Below, piece by piece: positions 26,706 through 38,398 of a stretch of DNA of 64,000 bases (its first letter is position 1; each line of letters opens with the position of its first letter). Position numbers and translations under genes: made by a program. The notes under the pieces were generated by a model. That model was not told the DNA's origin. It saw nothing but the letters and a program-made list of their open reading frames with translations, and did not search any database. The stretch spans positions 8,856,667 through 8,920,666 of the forward strand of contig CP034980.1 of NCBI GenBank assembly GCA_004026145.2. The letters are read 5' to 3'. Origin of the DNA: Takifugu bimaculatus (lineage: Eukaryota > Chordata > Actinopteri > Tetraodontiformes > Tetraodontidae).

Positions 26706-29700
26706 CTGTTGGAGGGAGGGCACAATGTGAAAAATACAAACACCATCAAATGGCAAAAATACAGTATGTGCAGTATCCCACGCAGAAGAGCGGTAGCATG
26801 TGTGCCCCTCTTCTGGATACTGTCATTGACCCCACTGAGCATTAAAAAGATCAATTTTAATGCAACTATAAAGTGCAGCAGGAGAAGAGGTACATACATA
26901 TACAGTATATACAGTATATGTCTCATTTATTCTTTATTTGGAGACTGAGGAAATGAGAGTATCCTGGATACTGTGGGTGTGAATGATCCCAAACAATAAG
27001 TTCAAATATATTTTCAAGCGCAGACACTTTAAAACATTTAGCAACCACAGACCAGCACATTTAACCCCCACATCAGCCACAGGTGTAAAACTTTCCCACC
27101 ACCCACAGGAAACATGCACATTAGTCTTTCCTGGTTTGACACTTAATGAAGCAAACTAAAAAGCTCAAGAGCAGCTCTTGTTGTGACAGTTGCTTTGTTT
27201 CCTCATCAAGCGAGTGCCTATAAACTCCACTCATCTCTTCTTTACCTTTATTTGATTAATAATCAGCCCTGGTAGCCTCGCAAAATAATCTGAATGGCTG
27301 CAAATTATTCCAAAACTCTCTTATCATCTCAGTTATCATCAAAGAAAGATCAAAGACTTGTGGCGCTAACCAGACCTCAGACGGCACACAGCAGCAGCGC
27401 CCCAACGCTGCGGCACCGGGCTGTGAAATGCTAATGACCGGGCATGTGTGAGGCCTCCACGGCCACAAAAATCACCCTCCAGCTGCAAGTTTCTCAACCG
27501 GTCAAAAATGGGAAAACCGGCACCACACCGGGCCAATTTACAGATCAAGGGTCGGGAACAAAGCCAGGTGGGATAAATGTCTCATGATCCATCTGCACAG
27601 CATCCTGAAAGTCTGGTATTTGACCTGAACAACTTTGTTTCCTCCTTATTCAGTATGCATGTGTCATTAATCCCAGCATTCCCTCGCAGCCCGGAACTGT
27701 GGGAAACAATAGCTAATTTTCAAACGGAGTACTTCAACACTTTCTCATCAATTTAACAACAATCCGACCACTGTTTGGTTAATTGCATTGACTTGAGGGC
27801 CTTTCCTTACCCATTATCTTGGCAACACAGCAACAATGCAATTTAACATCTAACAATTAAGCTTGCGTGTCCTCTGGGCTTCTCTTGCTTATTAAAGTAA
27901 ACTTTTTCATCATAATAAATGTTTATTGCATACATGTTCTGCTAAATAACCTAATCAAATTAGCTCTGGGTCCCTTCTTAATCAAGTATGATTACGAGTC
28001 CCTGCAGATTGGTAAAAATGATCACAAAGCAATGGGTGTAATGAACAGCCCTGATGACCAGTGTGCATATTTTCTGAATTTATAATATGAGTTATTACAA
28101 TTACATTAAATCACACGATGGCAGGAAAAAGATTTTTCCTTTGGGCCCTCACGGAGTTTCTAAGGGGCTCTCAAATCACAGAAAAGACGAAATAACCGCA
28201 ACAAATACACATCTAATGCACGTTTTTGTATTATATAAATGTGTGTAAGGGTCTGCAGCGTCCGGAGAGGCCATCCCCACGTGTGTAAAGTCACTCAAAG
28301 AGTCTTATATCCTCGATATAAAACTTACAGGTGGTGCCACGTGAAGCAAATTTTGGGATGGACAGAGCCTCAAACATGCCGTCGCAGCACAGCTTCTTCA
28401 TAACCTCGCTTGTTATTAGCAGCTGTTTAAATGGACCGTCTGCAAGATGTCCTGTTTAACCGACTCACTGGAACTATTACTGTAAAATCAGAAGCCACAG
28501 TGGCTGTGTAAAACTTTCAAAATAAGAGTTTAAAAGGAAATGGGGTTTACTTTAATTAGTTCTGATAATAACGAAGGATTACAGCTACCTTGTGTCCCCG
28601 TTTAATAAGCTTTTAAATGTAATAGAACTTAGAAGTTGTTTCATTGTTGAGAAAACTGCGAGTAAAACTCCAGTAAAGTTGACCTTTGGTTCTGCCGATG
28701 GGTTAAAAGACAGGACTCTATTGTTGTCTTCTGAGAGCGAAAACAGGACATGAGGGTCCAAAATTAGAAAATCAATACGTGGGGGACAGTGTTTAGCAGC
28801 AGCGTACCACAACTGAAGGAATGTGTGGGAAACCAAACCGCAGCGTCTGTGCAACGCGGATGGCAGTTAATTATTTAAGTTCTCAGGCTGAAAATGTCAC
28901 ACAACACGAGCCTGTGACACAGTATTTTAACATGTTACACGCTGAATTAGTTGGCAATGATGTCGAGTTTCAAACGGCTCGTGTAAACACACGAGCAAAC
29001 ATATGGAATCAACTAACACATTCATCCTGTTGAATTCAAAATGACCTGTTGTCCTGATGCTGACATCAGCACTTTGGTGATGCTACTAGCTAGCTTTAGT
29101 TGAAACTGTAGTTGCCCATTACATCCTCCCCTTCCTACGTAAAGCATGGCGATAAACCTCTGCCAATGTAAAATATGGAATCGATGTGTCAGCTAATGCA
29201 GAGAGGAATCTAAAAATAAACCATTAGAGAGTTGAACTGAAACCCATTAAAGATCCACCCAGAAAGCATCTGCGGTTCTGGACAGACAGAGCAATCTGGC
29301 GTGTGTAACCAGAGACAACGCGGAGTTTGAAGAAGAAAACAGAGGCTGTTTTTACCCAGAAATGTTCATTTACTCTGTAAACCAGTCTTCCCTTCACATG
29401 ATACACACAAATGTGTTTTAAATCGTCACCTAGCACGCACAGCACGTCACCATCATGCTAAAATTGGTTTAATAGCATCAAATACCAAACAACTAACTGA
29501 ATTATACAGACTAAACAAACCAAATTGCTTTAATTTATCTAATTACAGAGCCTCTTGAATGGGATCCATTGTAAACACGCAGGTTGTGCTCACCACACTG
29601 CTGCAGGAGATTCACAAGACACACTGACAGCATTTATCACGTTAATCTTTAACTTTACAACGCTGAATTGTTCTTTCAACAGGACAGATAAAGGGAAGGA

Positions 29701-31842
29701 TGGCCTGGTGTTTCAGGATGAAAAAGGATCCAAATGCTTCTTGTCAGTCTGTTAAATTGATGCGAGCTGCCAGACAGATATGGCTTCCTGCTGAATATTA
29801 TTCAGAGTGTTTGGTGCAAACATCTGGTTTGATTTGCACTTGCTCTCGTCTCCATTCAGATTTTGCTGTCATCGCCTCAGCTGCAGGGCATCAAGACTCT
29901 GTCCTCGTCGTCTCAGCTAGTTAAAAACCAGCAGCAGCCCGAATGAACCTCTTTTCACAAACTTTAAACCAAACATCTTGTATTTGCTGGATCTTGGGCA
30001 TAGTCTTTTTATCAAATAAAAACGTGACGAGTCGTAGGTTCCCAACCTCACAGCTTCTTAACACGAGACCCTTTTGCTCCTGAATTGTTGGGCCCTGTAC
30101 CGCCCGTTTCTCGGTGTGTTGACATATGTTTGCACACATTCTTGAACTTTGAATGGGAGAGGTAACGGCGAAACGCGGACACCAGAGGGGACAGATAAGG
30201 CAGCCTTAAGAGTCAGGCAGACGCATATTACCACCTACATGTACCAAAGCAAAGCAACGACACAGCCAAGATTCTGAAACTCCATTTTCCGGTTGCTGAT
30301 GCTGCTGAATGGCTTCTTGCGTCACTTCACAATTCCTAGTTGTGGAGCGAATGCAACCAGAAAAACAGCCCTTAGGGGGAGTGCCCCGGTTGGATACTTT
30401 TAACAACTGCATTCCTATAACTGCCGAGCACACGTACACACAAGTGTGTTGCTCTAAAGCAGCCGACTCACTAGTTGCTAACGGCAGTAAATGGTGGCGT
30501 TATTAGCTTGGTTTTTAGCTGGTTAGCCAAATTCCACACTACTTAGCAGTTGGGAGACCAGCCTGTGTCTGTGTTACACCACATTAGAGGTGTGGCATGA
30601 AGGAGTCATACGCGTTGCTAACAAAACACATAAACAACAAAAAAAACACACCCAGTAATCCCAGCAAAGATAATTCTACCATCCGCCATAACGGCAACCC
30701 TGTCCTCTTAATAAATTGGGTTAGGAAATATTTATTTAAGGACATAATGTCATCTTATTCACCTATACAGATGAATGAGGTCCTGACAGAGGCAGTGATG
30801 ACCTCCGGATACTCCAGCATCTCTTATTTAAATAGCTTGAGCAAACATTTACTTTCACACAATCTATTTTTTATTGAACCCTAAATAGAAAGACACATTT
30901 TAAGCCTCGTAACAAGGCTGTGATAACCTTGTTATTTCAGCTGAGCACCGGTTACAGCTTCCTGAAACTGCTACTGCAGAAAATAGGAAGGAGACAATAG
31001 CCGACAGCTGAGATGTGAATGGCTCCATTGGAAAGGCCGGTCATGTGACGGCAGACTAGCACAGCGCTGCGCTGCCCTCAGGTTATCTGGCTCTGGCCAC
31101 GGCAAATTTAGGGCATTAATCGCCCTTCTTGAAATGTAAGTTCAATGAAGACGGACAGTGCGCGCTCCAGATGTGCAGGGAAACACCCATGTCTGTGTGT
31201 CATTAGCAGAGGTCTCGCAGGGTCAATCGCTGTCAGCCGGTCTGTCATCCACCACTGACCTCTTTCCACATTGCCCCAAATTGACTGAGCAAGTTTGTTC
31301 ACCAAATCAATCCAAATACACGATGAGCCTGGTGTAATCTCTCGAACGACTCACTCCAGCGCGTGTTTGCGTCTGATTAAGTTGATGATGATGATGAAGA
31401 TGCGTGGCGATAAAGAGGTGAACAGGTCCTCTCAGCCAGGGTTGCAGGAGACTGGACATCTCCCAGCCAAGCTGGAAACCCCCCATCATGCCCTAGATGG
31501 ACGATGGTTACAGCTAAAACACTGGATCCCATTCAGGATTTAAATGCATGAGGCTGAGAAGAAGCACTTCTAGGAGGTTCGAGTGTTTTGGGGTTGTTTA
31601 GGGCCCCGGTCTTCCCTCCTCCGAGCTTCCTCTGTCCAGCTGCCAGATTTTAAGCACCTACGTGTCTCCTGTTTCCTGCCCCTCGGCCCACGCTGTTCGA
31701 ACATAATCACAGCTGTAAAGAACGGCCAAATAAAAGAATTGCAACTCTGCGCGTTGGGGTACAAAAGCCATGAGCAGATGGCAAAGACTCACCATCCAGT
31801 TGGACATGCTGGTAACCTGCTTCCAGAACAGTCAGTGGACGG

Positions 31843-31876
<34 letters not shown>
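31843..31876. repeat. (AC)n microsatellite with one interruption
   Basis: This AC array of about 34 nt in diaph2 intron 1 has a single G interruption near 31871. Confidence 0.95.
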
Positions 31877-31878
<2 letters not shown>

Positions 31879-33713
31879 GACCCCGCTGTTTATGCCCACT
31901 CATCGCAGAGGCCTTAATTACTGTAATGACCAACCAAATGATGAGCATAATTGCAATCATTAAGGCACAATCTAATTAATAAGGGTTAATCGCAACTGCA
32001 AACATCCTCATCGACGTTGCGTTGTCAACCTTCCAGAGCTGAAACGGACTGTTTTCTCTTTTAGCTTCATTCTCATCCTGTTGCTTTCTTATTTATCTGG
32101 AGCAGTTGTCTTATTATCGCCCCTCCGGCTCCCAGCCCGAAGGCAGTTAGAAAAATGATCGCTGCTGTAATGCAACTATTTTAACAGGAAGTTGGTGTCT
32201 GTGTAACTTGAAGCAACTTTCTCCCAGGTAAGCTCTTTGCAGTATTTACTGCCCTGCATATTCTTGGACATATCCATCAATACAACATGTTGTGGCCCAG
32301 ATTAAGGGGCCACATCAGGGCTGGTCCTGATCAGACCACATAAAGATCAACAGAACCATTTAACACTATTGAAACACGGACCAGAACGAGGGGGGCCTTC
32401 GGGTTTATTTTAATTTACTGACTACCCTCAGGAGTCTTCTGCATGTCACCCTTGGCACCACTTCCCTTCCCAACGTGCTCAGTCCTGAACAAATGTTATT
32501 TGATTAATGTTACTAAAGGTTTGGACCAACGGGTGACAGCTTAGTGAGCAGTTTAACAGCAATCATGGGCAGAAGCAACGACCCAGCCAGCCCATAAACA
32601 CCATTAACACTTGTTAATGTGACCACTACAGCCACAGCCCTTTGACTGCTGCATCACTAAGCATTTCCAGCCCTGCAGATGTTGACCACATGTTAGCTCC
32701 TGCTGCGTACCCTAAGCAGATCAGATAAACGACGCAGCCGTTACATCACTGACACGGGTCAACATGACAACAACTCTAACCCCGGATAAAGTTATAGGCA
32801 ATCCAGTGTTAAATGAAGAGGACAGAGGGGAAGGAAAAGTGGCCGCTGCTGCTGTCATGGCGAGAATAGATAAACAGAACAATGGTTCAGCTGGGAGCGT
32901 TTTTAACATTAAAGAGGAAGAATGTTCTGTTGCGATTTGAACCATCGATTTACACCATTTGTGAGATAATAAATGGTTAAGGAAAAGCTGCAAGAGCCAT
33001 TAATGAACACTAAACTACTCGCTACAGGCTAGATTTGTGTAGCATCTGAGCGGGGAGCAGACTAAGGCCTGCTGACGCACCCCCTGCTCTGCTGGTCCTG
33101 ACACAACTCAAACGTTAAGTGCAAATTCTGCATTAGCGGCACTCTAAGTTAATCTCTTTTATTTATAAAAAAAGACAAAACAACTATTACATAGATGTGT
33201 GGAATGTCAAGAATTTTCCCAAAAAAAACAGGATCATCATGTGGTTGTTGTGCACTGCATCCGTTTTTGTTTCAGGCCCTGTAATACGGCACAAGACATC
33301 ACCCTTGTTTCAGAAGTCAAGCGATTAGGACGAGTGGTTTGGAGCTGCCATTTAAACGTCCAACATTTCTTACTTTAAATAGAGGAATATTGAACACAAA
33401 GTGCCTGAAGCCGAGCATAAATAAAACAACCTGGAACGGCGGGCAGCGTGACGAGCAGCTGCTCAGGCTTTGGCTCATTTCTTTATTATTTATTTAACAG
33501 TGATGTGCCAACATTCACCGCGTTTACAGCACGACAGCTGAACGATGCGGGATTCTAACCATGTCATCATACCGGAATTTAAAGCTTCTTCAACACCTGA
33601 TCACTGGGAAAAATACGGATGAAGAAATACGTCAAAGTTGCACCGTTCATTTGATTTTAAAAACCTGTTTGATACTTATGTAAAATAATCTCTTTATTCC
33701 GTGTGGTGCGCGC

Positions 33714-33732
33714 TGTGTGTGTGTGTGTGTGT
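33714..33732. repeat. short (TG)n microsatellite
   Basis: This is a 19-nt TG run in diaph2 intron 1, preceded by a GTGCGCGC segment. Confidence 0.9.
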
Positions 33733-35854
33733 ATTGCTCTGGTATGTACAGGATGTTAAGGGTAATTTTTCCTCCCTATTTGTCAAACTGACTCGGAACG
33801 CTAAATTCCTCTGAGCAGAGGTCATCCAGCCTGTTGCTACCAGGCCTCGAGCGCTCACATCTAAAAAAGGACATGCTCAAATGACCACAAACAAGGCCAA
33901 AGTTTGAAATGATCTCCAAGTCTAAACCGCACAGAGTAGTTCCGGAGATCTCGGCTGTGGCTCCTGCCCACCACCTCCGCCCAAGGCCTGAATGGTGGCG
34001 CTGTGATGTAATCCTCCTGCTCGGGGACTTTTTAAGCAAACACACAGCTTTTAGTGTTTCTCCTGAAAGCTGATTAGCCAGTTAAACAGTGCGCCAACTT
34101 TACACACAAAGCCACGACATCCCGCTCCTTCTTTTTCACATGCGCACTTCTAAAGCGTCTCAATTTCCAGCGTCAAATTATTTACATGTCAGCAAACAAA
34201 CTAGCGGATTATATATGTGTTGCCAATGATTGAGGGATAAACAAAAGAGGGAAGGTCACAGACCCACCCAGGACTGAAAGACTGCTTCCTCTCCCAAATA
34301 CTGTGTTCAGCCTTTATTGAATTCTTTTGCAACAGCCTGGCTTCCTCACATCTGTCTGCTTTGCTCAGAGGATTGGGCAACAGGGAATTAGCCTGGCATT
34401 AACGACTACTTAAGGAACCCTGATCTTCTGACTTGGTATCAGGGGTTTTTCTAACTACAGAACTACCTAAACACTCGGGACACAGAATTCCAGACAGCTT
34501 CCAGATGACTGGTTTCTATTTTATAACGAACTCAAGTAGCTGGGGGATTGGACGTCATTTCGGTCCACCCAGGGATTTCCTGTCTGGCGGTTACGGTGCC
34601 TAGCACTTTCTCTTGCTTGTTAGGTGCAGGATCAGCGATAACAGGTTTGGGTCACAACCTCTACGCCTCACTGTCTGAAGACAGCTGCACATCAGAACAA
34701 CGGGACACGCCGACTAAATAAACAACCAGCCTGTGAATGGTGTCGTTAGGACTCTTTAGCAGATGACTGCAATCAGTCGACTGCTCACACAAACTTTTGC
34801 CCAAAGTCTCATGTCGATAAGTAAAATAAGAGGCACAATGTCAAGACTTCTGTTTATATACTGCTGGTTAGGAAATGACGTAATCCACAAGTTTTCCACG
34901 CTTGTAGTTTTCGGGAAGGAACTTTTTTCAGCTGATTTAGGAAAATAACTTTAAAACCACTTAATAGTTACAGTTTTCCCCTCACATGTGCTCCACATGA
35001 TCCAAATATGGCTTTTAGACGCAGGTCCAACTGAAATCCTGTTGAACAAATTAGTCATTAGAGTAGATCGATCCAGAGCCACGCACAGCTGCAGACAATG
35101 ATTGGCATTTACAGAACCAGCTCAATGGAGACGGTCGATGACGTAACTTAGGGCTGCTCATTCTCCATGCTGTAAACTATTCCATTTGGGAAGGAATGGC
35201 AGGGAGGCTACAGCTGAAATGACGTGATGGGATACAACAGAGACTTGCGCCTACTTCAGCTGATAACCCAGAGTAAAACGAGTATTATCATCCGCACACA
35301 CTTTTAAACTCGCTCCAAAACCACTGAGTCATCCTGCAACTGAACTTGGATTAAAACCCGTATTTAAGTTCAACTGTCACAACAAGAGCAGGCAACTGAG
35401 AGCTTTGAGGGGATGCATTTGCATGGGTGGACCTGATGCAGGGAATGCATTAAAAGTAAAGCATGTGGTGAAACCCTATCTGTTTTGCACATCAGCTGCT
35501 TTTAGCTGATCTGCTTGCTTGCATTAAACCTGAGCAACACATCACTAAGAGCCTCGCCCTGCCCTGACAGCCATGTGCCGTTCGTGAGCCCTGCTGCAAC
35601 AATGGTTTCACCAGCAGGATTACCGACACATGAATTACTATAAAACTATTAGAGAGGCTAAGTCTTCACGGCAATCAGCTCAATGAATCTGTTTCACGAA
35701 GATTAAAAGGGCGCAGTAATCAAAGTTACAACAAGTGGACTAGTGGCAACTTTTGAGGACTTAATAACTAAGGCAAGCCGTACTTGTGGGATTACAGTGA
35801 CAGATCCCTGCGACCCTGCTTCCAGAAAACCGAGACGCCAGTCTGACCACCTAC

Positions 35855-35938
35855 CAGCTTTTTGTTTCTACCCTCATCCTCGCCGGATTTCTTTTTGGAG
35901 GGTTTATTCGGGTCCTCTCCGCCGCTAGCTTGATCCAT
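35855..35938 (-). CDS. diaph2: diaph2 coding exon 1 (start codon, residues 1-28)
   Basis: This exon encodes 28 residues beginning MDQASGGEDPNKPSKKK and ending GRNKKL, followed directly by the donor GTAGGT (35854-35849). A short, charged, Lys-rich leader ending in K-x-K-L just before an (N)IxIKTLADD segment is the layout of vertebrate DIAPH2. The ATG at 35938 has a favourable context, with G at -3 and G at +4. The frame stays open upstream as far as 36157, so a longer N-terminus is formally possible. I prefer this ATG because a very good 3' splice acceptor (polypyrimidine tract, AG at 35969-35968) lies 29 nt upstream and would separate the upstream ORF from the mRNA. The leader is poorly conserved between paralogues and is presumably unstructured. 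Confidence 0.9.
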
Positions 35939-35967
35939 CCCGGCGTGCGCTCGCAGTCTACTAAATA
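35939..35967 (-). other. diaph2: diaph2 5' UTR part of exon 1
   Basis: These 29 nt lie between the predicted acceptor (polypyrimidine tract complementary to 35970-35981, AG at 35969-35968) and the start codon. They contain no upstream ATG. If transcription instead starts within 35968-36300, the UTR would be longer and continuous. Confidence 0.55.
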
Positions 35968-36827
35968 CTAAAAAGAAAAACTCCTCAAAGTTTGCCAACT
36001 CCCGCTGCAGGCTTTGACCGCTCGTCCCAAAACCATCCAAGTTACGTCTTTTCAGACTCCATTCCGGTCCAAACGCTGGAGATAAATTCGACTTGAGCGC
36101 TTGTGAACAGTCCCGGGACGATCCAAAAGTAGGGAAGAGGTGTGGTAGGATATGCAACCCGTCCTGAGGTCTCCTCGATCAGCTGTTTCGACGGTTCCTT
36201 CAGTCCAGATGCTTTCTGAAACGACCCAAATAGCATTTGATCACCGCACACCTTCGGATGGTTAATGCTGACTAAAGTCTCATCATAACACGTGTTTTCA
36301 TGAGCTACCGTGCGTGTGTGGGGTCTACAGATGTAAACAAATGTGACACTGCTAAGCTAGCTCTGACAGCTCCGATGAACTAAAGCCGAACAAATCCGGT
36401 TTTTACTCCTAACGACAAAGCCTTGTGTTTGGAAACAATATCATTCTCAGACACACCAAACTTAAAACTGTCCACCTTTACATGAACAAGGTAGCAACCA
36501 GAATAAATGGCTTTAGATAGCATGTTTCTGTGCTGTGTTTCACGTTAAACTGGCGGGTTGAATATCAGCGTCCGAGCGCAAATAGTCAGGATTAACAGAC
36601 AATTGTAATTGTGGAAAAATCACCGTTGTTCTCTCAGCTCGGAGGACTTTACACTGTTGTACATTTCCCCATGCTAGCATAGCGTTGTGGCTGCTGCTCA
36701 ATAAAACATTGCCTGTTTTGCAAAGACAGCCGCAATCATGCACCTACGTCGATATGATATAGAGTGAAAATATAATAAATAACGTGTAATAAAAGTAAAA
36801 AAAAAAAAAAAATCATCCAGAGCTTAC
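35968..36827 (-). other. diaph2: candidate intron in the diaph2 5' UTR
   Basis: This 860-nt interval is bounded by GTAAGC at its right end and by a polypyrimidine-AG acceptor at its left end. It contains an A-rich run (36797-36812), a region of higher CpG content next to exon 1 and no recognisable protein-coding segment. An in-frame open stretch upstream of the ATG (35939-36157) has no similarity I recognise and is probably fortuitous. Confidence 0.4.
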
Positions 36828-36860
36828 CTTTGCAACCAAACCTGAATGCCAGGCCCGTTG
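36828..36860 (-). other. diaph2: candidate untranslated first exon of diaph2
   Basis: On the minus strand a consensus donor, AAAG|GTAAGC, occurs at 36827-36822. It lies about 0.86 kb upstream of the strong acceptor at 35968 and just downstream of two inverted CCAAT boxes and a GC box. Together these suggest a short non-coding first exon ending at 36828 and spliced to the exon with the ATG. The 5' limit is only an estimate from the CCAAT-box spacing. I see no ATG in the last 30 nt of this exon. The alternative is that transcription starts between 35968 and 36300 and this donor is unused. Confidence 0.45.
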
Positions 36861-36861
36861 T

Positions 36862-36932
36862 GACCCCGCCCTCCTTGGATTTAATTGGTGCGCCACACAC
36901 GACTGGGCTGGAAATTCCGATGCTGATTGGTT
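36862..36932 (-). promoter_or_regulatory. diaph2: probable diaph2 promoter: GC box and two CCAAT boxes
   Basis: In the minus-strand orientation this segment has a CCAAT box at 36931-36925 (ACCAATC), a second at 36889-36884 (ACCAAT) and a GC box at 36873-36864 (GAGGGCGGGG). I see no TATA box. Spaced CCAAT boxes plus a GC box are typical of TATA-less housekeeping-type promoters bound by NF-Y and Sp factors; this is established knowledge. The arrangement fits a start site near 36.83-36.86 kb firing leftwards into diaph2. CRE-like TGACG words at 36958 and 36988 lie just beyond, so a divergent rightward transcript cannot be excluded. Confidence 0.5.
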
Positions 36933-37096
36933 TGATTTACTGTCGTTCATAGGCGGAGTGACGACACTGAGGAGGAGGAGAATACTATGACGCCGAGGTC
37001 AGTGTGATCTCAGCGAGCGGATAGAACTCAGACAGATGCCATCCATGAGTCTTTTACGAAAGGCAGCAAGCTGTGGGAGCAGGGCGGGAACTCCGT

Positions 37097-37134
37097 TTGT
37101 GTGTGTGTGTATGTGTGTATGTGTGTGTGTGTGT
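37097..37134. repeat. imperfect (TG)n microsatellite
   Basis: This TG array contains two TATG interruptions and sits about 0.2 kb upstream of the diaph2 promoter. The open reading frame through it (from 37036) has no other support. Confidence 0.93.
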
Positions 37135-38157
37135 TCTATATATAGGCATCGTTGGTTTCAAAGGCACACTTGGTTGTGTGTGTGTGATAAGTGGTTAACC
37201 AAGTTACATAACAAAGTGCAGCGCAATAAATGCATGAAGAACCAACCAAGGTCTGTCTTGGTTTTCATGCAGACCAGTTTGTCCATGTTTTGTGTCATGA
37301 TCGTTATGCAAGATAAGTTTGAATGTGTGACAGTGATTGGTTCAATGTGGAATTGTGCTGTGTCAGCATAAGAGCTTGCCATGTCTTTTAACAAGCTCCA
37401 AGCTCCTGGGTTTTTATCTCCATGTGAACACCACAGCCGGAGACTAAAGTGTACGTATCAGACGTGTGTCTCAACTTTAACGTTCCAGATTAGTGTGGAT
37501 GGAAGCCAGAAACACAGCAAAACGGAACTAATGGATGAGTCACTGCACAACTGGTACCACCACGTAAGTTGCACCAAATAAGGTTTTGTTGCCACTGCCA
37601 ACACAAGCCAGAGGAACTTTTCTACCTCACCCTCCAGCAGCATGAGACCGGGCGCCTTATCTAAAATGTGTTTTTCAGAAACAAAGATGTTCTGTTGTCT
37701 TCAGGCCTGGCTACTTTGATGCTTTTGAATGCTAGAAAGCTAACGAAAGCGAAAGCTAATATTAACATCTTGACAGCACCTTGCCCCTGTTCACATTTGA
37801 TATGAACTGAAGCCAACTGTGATGGCCTCGACGTTAACGCTGCCCTTTATGCTGACATTTCTATTTCTAAAAACAAGAAATAAAAATAGCATTAAACCCC
37901 TTCTCTGCACAAAGTGTCATCTCTCTTTTGATCATAAACATTGAGGGAAAATTGTACCCAACAAATCAACAGAGCCAAAACAAAGTCTCACACAAATTCT
38001 TTGGGAGGACTAGACAGGAAAATAGCCCTTCACTGTTGCAGACCGACAAATAAATGATAGCTTGTCAGTTTGGGACATTTGTGCCTGTGTGGCGGAACTA
38101 GAGTCTAGCCTCAAAATAAAAGGCAATATGTAATTTAAGGTGATACTAACTTTAATA

Positions 38158-38398
38158 TTGTGGGCAGGGAGAGCTCAGTCTGTTGGGAACTGGGCTGAGA
38201 GGCGGAGGGTTTTCAAGCCTTGGTGCAGACAAAACATAGAAGGTGTTCTGCTAGTAAGTGAAGGTGCCAGAAGACCTTCAGAACAATGCCGAGGTATCCT
38301 CGAGCAAGGTACCAAACCCACACATGCTCATATAGGGCCCTGTGACGAGCTGGCAACATAATCCAGGGGTGGACGCAACCTTTGCCCATTGTGCACCT
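38158..38398 (+). mobile_element. tRNA-derived SINE (teleost type)
   Basis: The left end resembles a tRNA-related head, with a box A-like segment AGCTCAGTCTGTTGG (38173-38187) and a box B-like segment GGTTTTCAAGCC (38208-38219). It is followed by a body with GTGCAGAC, TGCCGAGGT…GAGCAAGGTACC and GGGCCCTGTGACGAGCTGGC modules. I recognise this layout from SINEs that are abundant in teleost genomes. It is diverged from consensus, so probably old and inactive. Only retrotransposition by a partner LINE would have mobilised it, as is general for SINEs. Confidence 0.7.

Larger units (their letters stand above)
26706..35854 (-). other. diaph2: diaph2 intron 1 (about 9.1 kb)
   Basis: This is the intron between the exon with the ATG and the 33-nt exon 2. 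It contains microsatellites at 31843-31876 and 33714-33732, a GAT-rich stretch near 31385, and a motif-dense segment at 27640-27860 that looks like a regulatory element. I found no further coding exon on the minus strand and no believable gene on the plus strand. Several open frames of 60-126 codons exist on both strands but lack family similarity. Confidence 0.85.
1..36860 (-). other. diaph2: diaph2 transcription unit (5' part, incomplete)
   Basis: This span is the 5' portion of a diaphanous-related formin gene read right to left. The visible parts are a probable untranslated exon (about 36860-36828), coding exons at 35938-35855, 26705-26673, 25810-25634 and 21985-21881, and the introns between them. 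Diaphanous formins are cytoplasmic Rho-GTPase effectors that nucleate and elongate unbranched actin filaments and affect microtubules and endosome movement. That role is family knowledge; only the N-terminal regulatory part is encoded here. The DIAPH2 assignment over DIAPH1 or DIAPH3 rests on the peptides RDRITSFRK, KKEKPLIQHP and KREMVVQYISATAKS, which match DIAPH2 better than the paralogues as I remember them. The 3' part, coding FH3, FH1, FH2 and DAD, must lie left of the window. The right limit is an estimate of the transcription start. Confidence 0.9.

Noticed and set aside
35939..36157. In-frame N-terminal extension upstream of the diaph2 ATG
   Set aside because: It is not similar to any formin N-terminus and crosses a strong polypyrimidine-AG acceptor at 35968. 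The ATG at 35938 has a good context.
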